Origin: Nipponacmea schrenckii
Taxonomy: Eukaryota > Mollusca > Gastropoda > Lottiidae
DNA: 64,000 nt
Reading direction: 5' to 3'
NCBI GenBank assembly: GCA_030562195.1
Contig: CM060202.1
Coordinates: 14,074,001-14,138,000, forward strand
The position numbers were made by a program, and so were the translations under genes. A model generated the notes under the pieces. The model was given only the letters and a program-made list of their open reading frames with translations. It made no database searches and was not told the origin of the DNA. This document shows positions 1 to 15,900 of this stretch, piece after piece (position 1 is the first letter of the stretch; each line of letters opens with the position of its first letter).

Positions 1-3000
1 ATGAATATTATGAACCAGTTATCAGATTTAGCTTCTAGATTATCTGTTCAACATTTGGTAGGTTTTAATTCTACTCATACTTTACTATAGAGTTAGTGAG
101 ATAAGCTGTTTTTGAGTCATTCTTCTTGACTTGGATTGATCGTAGACAGTCTTTCTGCTGAGGACTTTGATTGGTTGCATTGCCTTGATTATCCCTGCAA
201 ATTGTAATCTGTTATACAAGAAAAATACTTGATCTGGACCTGAATGTAAAAAATGAAAAGTATTGATAATATGTATTACAGAGTCTAGATGATGCTTTAA
301 GAGAATTATCATCAACATTAAATAAACAGTTAACAGAATGTCAATTACGGAGTCCACATACAGAATCTAATAAACTAGAATTACTAGTTACTACTCAGTA
401 AGTATTGTTAATTATTATGCTATTTTAAAACTTCTTAAGATATTGGCCTTGACTTAGCCAGAACATGCCTATATTTGTCTGAAAATACAATTTGTGCAAA
501 ACAGTTTTGGTATGTTGATGTTAATGTTTTAGAATGGTAAGCCATACTATCATAAACTGTTATGAAATTTGTAATTTCTTAGATATTAGTTTTGTCCAAT
601 TAATTCTAATGGTTGTTGGTAATATTCTTCTTGGTAAACTAGTTTTTAATTTGAACAGACTTTGTGTTGTTACTGTACTCTACAAAATAAACATGAGGAA
701 TTACATTGATTAAGTATTTAAGTTAGATTTCAGAATATCTAAAATTCAACAAAAAAAATTGAGAAATCAGGAATTTGCCTTGACTCTAGAAGGCATTGAT
801 TGGTAAATGTCTGTAGTTCTCATGATAAAATGTTGATAACATGAGGCTATTTGTGTAATTTTTCTTCTCTTCTAATATTGATATTAGCTGATATTATTTA
901 TTCTCAAACAGTGTTTCTAGTATTTTAATTCTGTGTAATTTGATTCATTGATTGTATTATTTGAGGACATTTCTCTGGGGTTAGGAAAATACGTTAATTG
1001 TAGTCTGAGTCAATATTTTGTCTTTTACTGATTACTTTTCTTTGCTATGAAAAGTCAAACAATGTTTCACATTGGCAGATCATGGATGTAATTTAGGTCT
1101 TTTTAAAATCGGAAAATATAAATATTTTTTAGGATGAGTTATTGACTTAGCCTAAACACATCACAAATAAAATTGTTTTAAAAAACTGTATTTTTGATAA
1201 ATACCAATTGTCTAAACAAACTTTTCCTTTGTTTTTTTATGAAAATTGGAATGTCAGCCTCAAAACAGTACCGGTACTGTTATTCTTAGATTTTCTTTGC
1301 ATTGGTTCCTTAAATTCAGGTACTTTATGTTGCAAAATATCTCCCAATTTTCAATTGTATTGTTTACACATGGTTTCATGTTATATTTCAGAGAGGGTAT
1401 ACTACATCTTGTTATCAGTTTTATATCTGGTGAAAAAAGGGCCTCCTGGGAAAATAGCTTCTATGAAGCCAAAAATAAATTATGTAAGTAAAATATATTT
1501 TGAGATACCAATATATATATATCATTTTAAAACTTTATTATAAAGTCCATGAAATAGCACATATTGGTGCCAAAATAAAAATAAAAACATTTATAAGTAC
1601 TTTGATTTATAATTGATTTCAAAGACTTGAATCACATGATCCATTGATAAGATTTAAACAAACTTAAAATATCTTCAATTTTAGCTCTATTATCAGACAA
1701 GAGAGCACCTGAATTTCTACAACCATTACAAATTACTAAAACAAGAGCTGGTATGCAGGTAAATTTATTCTAGAGAAATTGTAATAATCTAGTGGGAGAC
1801 TTGACAGGTCTGTGAGATGGAAGCTTGTTCTTCGAAGGTTTAGGGTTCATATAGGCTACTTTCTGATTTTTTAACCCTGTATCTCTCTTTGCAGTGATGT
1901 AAGTTGTATTTCAAAGACAGAAACTGGGATATGGCATTAATAGCCCATGGCTATCAATTGTAGTCAAAAACTATGCTCTGAACCTTATAAACTTAATACA
2001 TGTATACAGATAATGACATATTTTCACTCTATGGAACATGTTACAGTATGACCAACCAGTATATCCCCATTGAAGAATCAGAACTGTAAATATAAAAATG
2101 ATGTATTTCAGTTTTCATGTGCAGCACCTATAGATGGATTAAGTAGTAGTGGTTTCCGTGATGTTTGGGTGTGTAACAGTGATGGTTATGTAGGTCACAT
2201 GTGTTTATTAAGTTTACAACCAGAACCTATAGTAACATTAAATACTCCTGTACCAGGATGTAATGCTAGAATATTATGTATCTCTTCTGTTCCTGCTTAT
2301 ATTGGAGCATTTCGAAGGTTAGTTCACTGGGTTCTTTTAATTCTTTGTCAAAATATACAGTGGTTTCTGACTTGGTGCTCAAGGTGTTCTTGATGGTAGA
2401 ATATTGCTTTAGATTAGACTTGTCCTGGCCGCACATTATATCTTGCTCAGTCTGTGGTAGTTGTTTATGATACATCTATTCATTTTATCTGTTGTAAAGT
2501 TGTTTAACAAACCTAGTTTGATTATGGTTTTCTAAGGTCCTATATGTACTGGGTACACTTAGGCATACATGTGTAATCTACCGATTTTGCATGCTGTCTC
2601 CCAATCTAAGGGACACCCTAAATCTACCATAATCTTTTCGTAACCATAATTTTCACAGGGCCTACCGTTTTCAATGTCAAAATTCTAGGTCTTAGATAGA
2701 AGGCTATATCAAATACCAAGATTAGGATGTAGTTTATTTGATTTCAGAAAAAGCAGTCAGAAGGGTAAAGGTAGACAACTGGAAACATTACATTGTGAAG
2801 AAGTGATACCAGAGAAGATAAATGAAGGACCAGCTATTAATGTAGAGAAATGTGATGGTGGTGAAGATGATGAAGATATGGAAACAGCTGGTGAAGATGG
2901 TTATCAATCAGATTCAGAATCCAGTGATGATGAACCACTCTCATTTAGTCACCAGGAAAAACTCTTTGTGAGAGGTAATTTCAGTGTGATATGATATATA

Positions 3001-6000
3001 TTGGAACAAATGACTTGGATTTACTGGTTGGGATCTTCAAGATTGAGCATTGAGTTTTGTTACATGATTTTCATTCACTGTTCAAACTAATGACACAACA
3101 TTAGAATCACTTACAGTAGTAATCGGGCTCAGGAACAGGTGTAACCTTGGAGAATATTTAGATTTATTTGATACTTCAACCTATATTTCAATTATTATAA
3201 AATTGTTTTATGTAGAAGAGATGTCTGATGAAGAGAAAGCACCACCTCCTGCCCCTCCTCCACCATCATTTACTACATCACCTGATCCTATTACTACTAC
3301 TGGTAACTGGTTACAAGATGCTTGTAAGAGTACTATGTGGTTAGGTACTGAGGATGGTTGGTAAGTAGGCCAGAGGTCTATTGTGGCATGATACAATACA
3401 AGCTTCTGTATACATTTTAATTTTATATGGAAAATTAATTCTTTTAGCGGTTTCTCTTGTTTGTTAGAAGCATCTGCTAGTAGCTATCAATTGTAACAAA
3501 TATTAAAGCTCATTTTTCAAGGATTATAGTATATATATTCCCTCAAATAATACTTCCAACCTGCACCCTCTTTGACAAAATTCACAATTCTTATTGAAAA
3601 CTGATTACTATTTGTTTGGGTGTTGATTTCCCAGTCAGATATAGATAGGTGTTATCATATACATAATTTTCGTTTAGTATCCATATTTTCCAATGTACAG
3701 ACAACATAAAAACTACAAAGAATAAGTTAAAAATTCAACATGGTTCTGCTGTGTATGGTATTGTGTAAGTATCTATTCACATAGTATTATATCAAACGTT
3801 ATGGCATCCTTCTTATAAGTTATGATATAACAAATAGAATAATGTGATATATCATGATATATATATATAAATATATTAAACATTGAATATTAAGATGATA
3901 AAGTGTTTTTTTGTAGTATATTTTTCAGATAATTGATTAAAAGGTATTACCACTATTGCATATTTTTAGACATTCAGATTCAGATATTCAGAGAATGAAG
4001 TCATTTCGTATATTTTTCAGATTTGAGATAACAAAGTTTTGTTGTATATTTTTCAGATATTTAGATAATAAAGTTTTCTTGATTCAGATATAGAGATAAT
4101 AAAGTTTTATTGTATATTATTCAGATATTCAGATAAAGTTTTATTGTATATTTTTAGATAATAAAGTTTTCTTGATTCAGATATTGAGATAATAGAGTTT
4201 TTTGGGGTATTTTTCAGATATTGTGATAACAAAGTTTTGTTGTATATTTTTCAGATATTTAGATAATAAAGTATTTGTATCTCTAGCTAATGGAGATTTA
4301 ATTGTGTATAAACGAGACCAAGGTATGTCCAGAAAGGGTTAGTTATTATTTTCTGTGTTTTCCTTTCCTCTGTTTTTCTGTCTATTACTTATCTTTTATT
4401 CCTCAACTAGTTCTTTACTTCTTTCTAAGTTAAGCCTATCTAAGTTAAGCCTATTTGTAGCTAGACATATTTTATGTCATAAATATATTGACTCACAACC
4501 ATGTATTTGAGTTCTAAACACAACAACATTACTGAAATATTTTGACAAATAAATTTACTCATGTGAATATTGGAAACTTGGTTATGAATTCGTATCATGG
4601 TTTCAGTAGTAAATTCCTTGTTTTAGCACACCATTCCTTAGCTACAACTCTGATTAGTAACTGTCTACAAATTCATATTAGTATGGTAATAATAAACAGT
4701 AGTTAGGTTGCTTTCTTCCCTCTCCTATGAATATTAATAGAAATCCCAGTCTGAATAGATACACCCTTCCTAAGTTTCATTTTGTTAAATATCAATCCCA
4801 GAATATCTGTAAAATGATATTATTCTTTTCATGAAAATTTTATTTCAAAATTGATATTTTAGAAGGCTTGTGGGATACAGAGAATCCTTATACAAGAACT
4901 ATTGGTAGCTCATCTTCTCCTATAGCTAAAATGTTGGCAGTAGCAGGGAAACTATGGTGTGGTTGTCAAAATACGATATATGTGATAAATCCTTTAACTC
5001 TTGGTATAGAGGTTAGCACACATTTATACCTCTCGTAACAATCTTACTGCATTCAGTCAAATTTCCTTTGGAATACAAATGTAGGCTCTTAATATATTCA
5101 TGTTTAAAAAAATTGCTTATTTGATGGAATTCAGCAAGTATATTGTGAAATAACTTTTAAATTATCTCCAATGCCTAGTATTAGTAAGCTCCAAAAGGTG
5201 GAAAGAGATCAACGCAAGGGAATTCTGTCATAGAGTTTGTATCACTAACTTCTGTACAAGGGAACCAAGAATAATCATTATTTTGATTGTTATATTTGTA
5301 GAAATCATTTATTGTAAATATGGATTCCAATAGAGCTGTACAGTGTATGGTGTGTTCTGGTCAGGGAGTATGGATAGCATCTCAACAAAGTTCAAAAGTC
5401 AATTTATTTCATGCAACTACATATGAATTCCTATTAGAAGTGAGCATAGCTCAAGCTGTGTCGCAAAAACTACAGTGTATGTTACTTTAGATTTCTATAT
5501 ATATATATATGTAGGTCCATACTTTATCTAAAACCTTGTCAATTTCACAAAATACTATCTACTTGAGGTCCTTTATTAGAAAATAAAATCTTAAATGCCT
5601 TTGAATATTCTGCTTAGAATTTTTGTATTTTGTTTTTCTTGTTCAGTTTTTTTCTGTTCACTCAATTCAATTAATCTATTTTTCCTTGTAGCTGCTGATG
5701 ATATAATACGGCAACATAAAGCAGCATGTCTGCGATTAACAGCATTATTAGTGTGTAAAGATTTATTATGGGTAGGAACTAGCGCTGGCGTTATACTTAC
5801 CATACCTATTCCTAAAATAACCTCAACTACGACAAATGGCTCTTTAGCCACACCTACTGTTACTGGTATGTTACTGATATTTATAAATCTATGAACATAA
5901 TATATGTATAATGAAATGATGAGGGTATCAGTAATACTGAAGAAATATTTGATAGATGTTACAGCTAATGCGCTAGCAATCATATACTGAACTTTATGAA

Positions 6001-6504
6001 ACTTTTTTATTTAATCAAGTAATCTTTATTTCTTTTTGAGGTTTTTTTTGACAAATCAGACATGAGTTTGGTCTTTCTAAAATGTTTAGTTGGAGAAATT
6101 AGGCAATTTCAAAACATGGATCAGATTTTAAGCAATGAGAGACGACAGAGTATAAATTCTAAACAAGTTGAAATAACATACAATTATCATCCTTTTTTCA
6201 ATTATCATCTTTTTTTTCAGGTCTTGTACATGGACATACAGGTCATGTTAGATTCCTTACTTGTGTAGATATTTCTAATGCTGGTTTACCAAAATCAGAC
6301 TCCACTTCAAAAGACAGTCCTGATGGTCACTCATTTCCTGACCTTCACCGTAGATCCTCCATGGCAACAATGACTGCTACTATGGCCACACGTATGTTAG
6401 TGATAAGTGGTGGTGATGGGTATGAGGATTTCCGTAATAATCAAGCCAATGAAGCTGCTGGACGAGATGACAGCACTAATCATTTGTTGTTATGGCAGGT
6501 GTGA
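1..6504 (+). CDS. ARHGEF17: ARHGEF17 (Rho guanine nucleotide exchange factor 17) orthologue, 3' part, 13 exons
   Basis: Exons: 1-57, 282-397, 1392-1483, 1685-1758, 2112-2317, 2748-2974, 3216-3360, 3678-3764, 4255-4322, 4863-5011, 5302-5476, 5692-5865, 6221-6504. All junctions are GT-AG and phases join without a stop, giving 617 residues plus TGA; the 5' end (DH domain) lies outside the window. The first three or four exons look like the end of the PH module (SGEKRASWENSFYEAKNKL). The rest is the family's WD-like propeller, with motifs DVWVCNSDGYVGHMC, TMWLGTEDGCIHIF, KLWCGCQN, DDIIRQHKAACLRLTALLVC, HGHTGHVRFL, MLVISGGDGYEDF and C-terminal DDSTNHLLLWQV, all characteristic of ARHGEF17. Exon 2748-2974 is an acidic linker and exon 3216 has a proline run. 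The family activates RhoA-type GTPases. Its introns are noncoding; the exon-9 acceptor sits in a repeat expansion described separately. Confidence 0.95.
3925..4275 (+). repeat. Degenerate tandem repeat of a 3' splice site plus exon start, inside ARHGEF17 intron 8
   Basis: About seven imperfect copies, roughly 45-50 bp apart, of a motif reading TATTTTTCAGATATTTAGA followed by TAATAAAGTTTT. The last copy is the genuine acceptor (AG at 4253-4254) and the first codons of exon 4255-4322 (VYLDNKVF). Earlier copies carry the same polypyrimidine-CAG and decayed exon-like bases. Confidence 0.75.
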
Positions 6505-9281
6505 TCTTAATGGCTGTAGAAAGTTTGGGACGGTCACAATATTTGAGATGCAGTGTAATGTTTCTTCAGTTCATATACACACCAAATACTCTTCTGTGTT
6601 TAGAATAAACTGGAAATACTGACCATTTCAGACTGAACCAAACTAAATAATGTGTATATAAATCCAAGGTGCTCATAATACTGGTCTACCTTGTGTATTA
6701 TTCACCATTCTCAATGTAGTCTCATTAGTTCACTGTGTATGATCCAAGAAATCAAGTACCTCAAGTGTATGAACATGTCCAATTTACATCCAACCCATTG
6801 GGCATATAATTGAAAACTACTGATCTAAGATAATAAAATGTAGGAGATCTGGATTATTGCTAGAATCCACTATAACTGGGAAATTGGATTATTTGTATTT
6901 GAATCAAACTAACTGGCTTATTTTCAAGTTGACCTCCAACTTATTTCACTTGAAGTCTGCATTATTTGGAATCTTACACAGTGAACTCAAGCCTAACAAT
7001 TCTGTTATAATTTAATTTTAATGTCAGTAAAATCAGATTTTATTTCAAAGGAATAATAGGTCCTAGAATAAGCATTAAATTTGAAAACCAATAAGAGCTC
7101 TATTCATCAGAAAATATACCTGGTGCCAAAAATAACATTAAAATATAAATAAATATTCAAAAAACTAACTTATTATCCACAAAGATGCATTTGATATTAT
7201 TGAAAAACTCTTAATAAGTTGATTAAGCGTTTTTCAAAAATGACTAATTTTTGTGAGTTTTACAGATTTTAAGGGATTCTGTTCTCTATGACACCAGGTA
7301 AGTTCACTGATGAATATATATACTCATATTGACCATTCTTGAGAACTTATATTTTATGTTCATTCTAAGATGCAGTATCCCTTTAAAGAGATTGTCAAGA
7401 GTTATTTTTTAAATTGATTTAAGAGCATCAATTTCAAATTCCAGTCAAAAGTATTAGAGGACATCGCTTACACAAAGCTTCTTAATATATATATTATTAG
7501 CAATTTTTGCAGTGATGTGATGAAAAATCCACATGAAAATTGGAATGGTACAGATTGATGCTATGCCCAGATAGAAACCTTTTAATGCCAGTAGGATTTT
7601 AAAAGTTAATAAAACACATTGATATTCAAGGTAGAAGTAATTATTATGATTAACAGAATTTTTAGGTTTGAATATCGATCAATAAAATGAACAAGTGATG
7701 TAAATAATGTACAAATTATGTGATCAAATGCCCCATTTGTGACTTTTTCTCATTCTTAAGACAAAATAAGGCTAAAAATTTGAAAGTGCCTTACACTGAA
7801 AGGTTTATGTAATATTTTATTATCATGAAGTGCTATTATTATTGTAATTAGTATTTTATATCATTATTGTAATGTACAGTAGAAACTTGTTATATGTTTG
7901 TGAATGGCTGTGATAGTATTATTTTTAGTATATCTATGTAACTGTATAATTATTTGGCTTTAAGTGTGATTGATGACTGCTTAGTGCAATATTGAGACCG
8001 AAATTCGAGTGAAATCCCTTTGGTTGAAGTAACCAATATCAGCTGCACATGGCTTATCTTTGTTGACTGTCAGTAGAAACCTACTCATCTGATGAAACAT
8101 GAATGACGATTATTTGTTTGGAATGTCTCAATAATTTATAAATTAATTTTTTTTAATTCTCTTACGATACTTATTAGATCAATTTCATGCAAACCATTAG
8201 TGTCTCCAAGCAAGCACAATAAGTTTTTCTTCTTTAACTAACACTGAGAAAGTTCTGGCAATAGTCAAATTTGAGAAAATAAGAATATTCAATGTTTCAT
8301 CAATTTCTAGAATGATAATCTCAGGATTTGGGACAATTAAGGTTTCGATTTGAAAGTTACACATAATTGGGATTCTCAAGTCACATTACACTCTGTTTTA
8401 GAAATCTATTATGTTTAAGTATTTGTACCTCATTTGTAAAATCTGTATCATTGTTTATGAAATTTGTGGTAGCATGTAGTCCCCCCCCCCCTCTCTTTAC
8501 CTTGTATTATAATCTATTTGTATTTCTAGTCGGAGATGTTTTATACTTGAAAAATGGAGTTACACATTTGCACAGAAACAGTATTACAAAGTTATGGTAT
8601 GTTTGAATATCAAAAAAAAAATTAAAACAGTGTAATGTATCAAGAGCTTTTATTTTTTTGATCAGTTATTTACTAGTACAGTTTCTGTCCAATAGCACAC
8701 ATTACTTCGGAGAACTTGAAGTATTTTGTCATTTTTTTTACTCAATTTTTCAAGTGATATGTTGGAATATATTGTAGAGCCATTATTTATAATTTTTAAA
8801 TCAGTTAATCATGTTAAAAGTAACAGTCAACTTTGTCAGCCAGTCATTGTTTTAATTTTAACTACTTTCAATACCATCTATTTGAGTACCGGTATTCCGG
8901 ATTTTAATAAGTCATTGAAAATTTTAATAAATGTTTACCATGTAGAAATATTGAAAATCTATCAACTAAGCAATAATGAATCAACATATCAATGTTTCTG
9001 GCGGCATGCACCACTTCTACATGAATAAAAAATTTGAAATTATTTCTTTAGATATTCAGAACTCAATTCTTGGAAATGTTAACAAGGGCAGCTTTTTTCC
9101 TATATTTACAAACTTCAATGAAACAAAGGTGACCATTGCACTGATGAAGTTAGCAGTAGCTTGACCTGCGAAGATGCTTAGAGTCCAAAATGTGCCAGTC
9201 TGATCTAGATTTGCAGCCCTACACAAGTTTAAGAGTGCACCCAGTTGCTAAAAAAAATTGAAAAGCAGGGGAGTTTTATAG
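6505..9281. other. 3' flank of ARHGEF17 and intergenic DNA; no gene recognised
   Basis: About 2.8 kb of AT-rich DNA. The short open frames have no recognisable domain and no consistent splice signals. A candidate ARHGEF17 polyadenylation hexamer AATAAA is at 6834-6839, 330 nt after the stop. A homopolymer C run lies at 8481-8491. The stretch 7384-7420 resembles one end of the TTAA-type MITE seen at 37256, but no matching other end was found. Confidence 0.5.
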
Positions 9282-9287
9282 TTTATT
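9282..9287 (-). terminator. Candidate RPS3 polyadenylation signal
   Basis: AATAAA on the minus strand, downstream of the presumed 3'-UTR exon. That exon would begin near 9469 after a TTTCAG acceptor. It fits a transcript that splices out the second snoRNA, but no cleavage site can be seen directly. Confidence 0.4.
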
Positions 9288-9482
9288 TTTTTGTTTCTTT
9301 TATTTTTACCACATCTTCTTGTACCTGAAACATAAGTATTCAGCAAATTAATAAGCCATCATATTCATAGAATATTTGGATAGCAACAAACAAAGTTGAG
9401 AACAAAAGTATTTGCTTCACTGGATCCAGGTCTATAACTACATCAAGTGAGGAGGAAGAATACATTTTACTGAAAGATATTG

Positions 9483-9607
9483 AAATACTCAGACAGCCTT
9501 AGGGCTAATCATATTCATTAAGATAGCTGGTGTTGGTGGGTTCTGCTATTACTAGCTCCAACATCTACAACTACCCAATCAGATCAGACATTTTCATCAT
9601 TGTATTT
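9483..9607 (-). ncRNA. SNORD15-like: Box C/D snoRNA, U15-like, copy 2 (3' flank of RPS3)
   Basis: 125 nt. Box C ATGATGA is at 9600-9594 and box D CTGA at 9492-9489. They are enclosed by a 6-bp terminal stem AAATAC/GTATTT (9607-9602 with 9488-9483). The body is nearly identical to the copy at 10290-10414, while the stem carries a compensatory change at its outer pair (A-T here, C-G there). It starts about 100 nt past the RPS3 stop. A strong GTAAGT donor begins at 9701, directly after the stop codon, so the snoRNA probably lies in a 3'-UTR intron. U15 is known from RPS3 introns in vertebrates, and the start of the body resembles human U15 from memory. The rRNA target was not confirmed. Confidence 0.7.
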
Positions 9608-9702
9608 CTCATCTTGGAACTATGATGAACATTATAAATACAAGTTGTTTAAGATTCAGTTGAACAAAAACCTTTCTATTTTAAACCTAGTATCTACTTA
9701 CA

Positions 9703-12752
<3,050 letters not shown>

Positions 12753-12980
12753 CTTGGATGACTATCGGAAAAGGAATCAGTTGAAACTGAATTGTGGGAA
12801 GGCAGGTACGCGCAACAACAAACTGAAAGTAGAGTTGTCAAAGTCACGTGGTGTGTTGATATGATTAGATTTCAACCACACAAGAGTTGTCAGAGAGTTT
12901 TCGTCAATGAAGTTCAATCATTCTGCATGTTATTAGTCCTCATTGCTGTTTAATTTTTTGTTCAACAAGTTCACTGTTTA
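12753..12980. promoter_or_regulatory. Bidirectional promoter region of RPS3 (-) and CTSO (+)
   Basis: Only 228 bp separate the two start codons, so the divergent genes must share or abut promoters. On the minus strand, CTGATTCCTTTTCCG at about 12780-12766 is a plausible terminal oligopyrimidine (TOP) start for RPS3, the element that couples ribosomal-protein mRNAs to mTOR-dependent translation. No TATA box is placed with confidence. Confidence 0.6.
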
Positions 12981-15900
12981 ATGATGCAGACTGAATCTTC
13001 ATTCACGTTTCTATTATGTTTAATCACATTTTTATTATGTTTCTTTGTGAAGTGTGACTTAACAAAACTTTCTGCACCAATCTTGTCGAGTGTACCAGAT
13101 GATCAACTTATACCCCATTATGAAGGATTCTTAACTAAATATAAGAAAAATTATGTAAATCATTCTACAGAATATTGGAAACGCTTCCATAATTTTAAGG
13201 TTTGTATAAAGTTTGCATTTATTTGCCAAAGATTAGAAAAAATAACTGGAAACTAGAACTTGTATCTTTTCTCTTTCACTCCATCAGTTGATCATTGCAT
13301 CTGAGATGAATGAAAATGTGGATTAGAATTCTCTCAATTTTCTTACAATTTAGCCAAGTTTCAATAGATCAACAGTGCCAAATAATCTGTATAACTGTAT
13401 TTATCTTTAACTGTATTTATTTTTAACTGTATTTCTTAAGATTTTACTTTTCAGCAAAGCTTAGTAACATCGAATTATTTCAATCAAAAACATTACAATG
13501 ATACCAGAGCAGTTTATGGTGTGACCAAGTTTTCTGATTTATCACCCGAAGAATTCAAAAGTATGTTTTTTTTTAAATGAAGACAATGGACAATTTCCAA
13601 AGAGACAAACAGCTTGCTACAGTTTTCAATGATTTCTTTGTCAAGCCATTTACACTTGTGCTCAAAGTGGAAAACATCATCCAAGGAGTCATTCTGAAAA
13701 TCAGAAATTTCATTTTGAACTTTAGCTCAATTTCTCTCTATTCACTAATCCCCCCTTAGGTTATTATTCATTCAAGTCCATATTGAAAAAGATATATTAT
13801 TAGGAGATTACACTTTCCATAGACTTATTTATAGAAATGTTTTTATATATAAATATTTGGATCTTAAATGACACCATCAAACACCCAAAATATTGTGACA
13901 CTCAAAATACTGTGATTTTATTCTCTTCCATTGATACATTATGGCTTTTTTTTCTGTTCATGATTTAGGAATCTATTTAGAAGATTTAAGAAGTCCTTTT
14001 CTATTTAAAAGAGTCAAACAAACAACATCAATTGAAATAATAAGACAGCTAAAAGTACCACAAAAAGTAGATTGGTAAGTAAAAAAAAAATTAAACACAA
14101 TTATATGAGCATAAATATACAAATCAATGTAATTGATAAATGTGGTATAATGAATGATACATTTTCAATATTCAACATATAACCATTTTAAGAAATGATA
14201 AATATGTAATGATCAACATGAATTGAGCAATGAAGAATGTATATTAAAGAATGATAAATCTTTAAATGATGAATATGATAAGAGAAATAATGAAGGTGTT
14301 ATAATGAATCATAATGTGTATCGATTTATGACATATTTACATTGATCAAATCTTAATAAATGTGGTAGTTGTGTAATGATGACCTGTGCTAATGACTGAT
14401 TGACAAACTAAACACATGCAGTTATATTGGTACATTATCAATGATCAAATTATATAATGATTAATGTATTGATGAATGGTCAATGTGTATTGATGAATGA
14501 TCAACGTATAGTGATGAATGGTCAACGTGTAATGATGAATGGTCAACATGTATTGATGAATGGCCAGTAGGTATTGATGAATGTTACATGTGTATTTTTA
14601 GGAGAGAGCAGGGTATTATATCAGATGTTAAAAATCAAAAGTCCTGTGGAGCATGTTGGTAAGCATTTGAATTTGAAATTTCTTTAATGGCCAGGTAGCC
14701 TATAGGTCTTGGCAGTTAATCTACAGATTCATATGAATGCTCAATAAATATTACTGCAGTTAATCTACAGATTCATATGAATGCTGAATAAATATTACTG
14801 AAGTGTTTTTCTGAATACTTTTTGAAATGTTGTAACTCTGCTTCATGTAAAAAAAAACTGATTGCTCTAAATAGAAATTTTAATTAAAGTGATAAGTTTA
14901 CAATCTTTAAACATGTATGCTACAGGCTGTGCATGTTAAAGATCCCTCGACAGTTGGAAATTGCAAAAACAGCTTATGCCGCTGTCCTGGGAAAATTTCC
15001 CAAATTGCACACTGCATGGTGTTTCCTGTTATCATTAGCCCAAAAAGGTGCGGAAGAAGTAAAACTCCCCTCATTTCAATTAATTTTAAGTTACGGTACA
15101 GATTAAGCAAAGATGATTTTACATCCATTAATATATCAGGGCCTTCAGTTCCGTGGAAACAGTGGAGAGTATGGTTGCTAAAGAAACAGGAGTAACAGTT
15201 CCTGATTTGTCTGTACAAGAAGTTATAGATTGTTCTAGTGGTAATGATGGTTGTGGAGGTGGTGATACATGTTCTGCCTTAAGCTGGCTACAGGTCAGGG
15301 CTTTAAAATATTGGAGAAATAATATATTTGGAACACCTGGTATCACAAAAAATCAACAGTGGTTAAGAAGCATGTCAAATTAGGGGAAGGACTGAATTAA
15401 TGTCACTTTTAATACACAATGCAAATGGAGTCTGGACCCCATTAATTCTTATTGGTTTTAGTTCAGGTTATGAAACAGGGAATTCGGCAGTAATTATTTT
15501 GATGCAGAGCACTGCATTCCATATTCCAAAACTCTGTCAATCTTATTTTATTGTACAGAAAGGTGCACGATTAGTCTCTAATGATGCCTATCCATTAAAA
15601 GATAAATCAGAAGTATGCCATGTGTTAAGTGAGAAGGGTCAACCAATGATACAAGTTTTGAATCATACTTGTTTAGGGTATGTATATATTTTAGACCAAT
15701 CTGTTTTATGTTAATTAGAATATCAGATTCCAATAGTAGGCCTAGAGATATTAGATTTAAACTAATTATTTCCTTTTCAAACTGTTAAAGCTCTATTTAA
15801 GTTTTCTATAGCACTTTATCAAATTAAGATCTGATGTGTCGTTATTTGGTAAATTCTGCCATGTGAAGTTCAGTGACACACAGAACAGAACTGTCATCCT

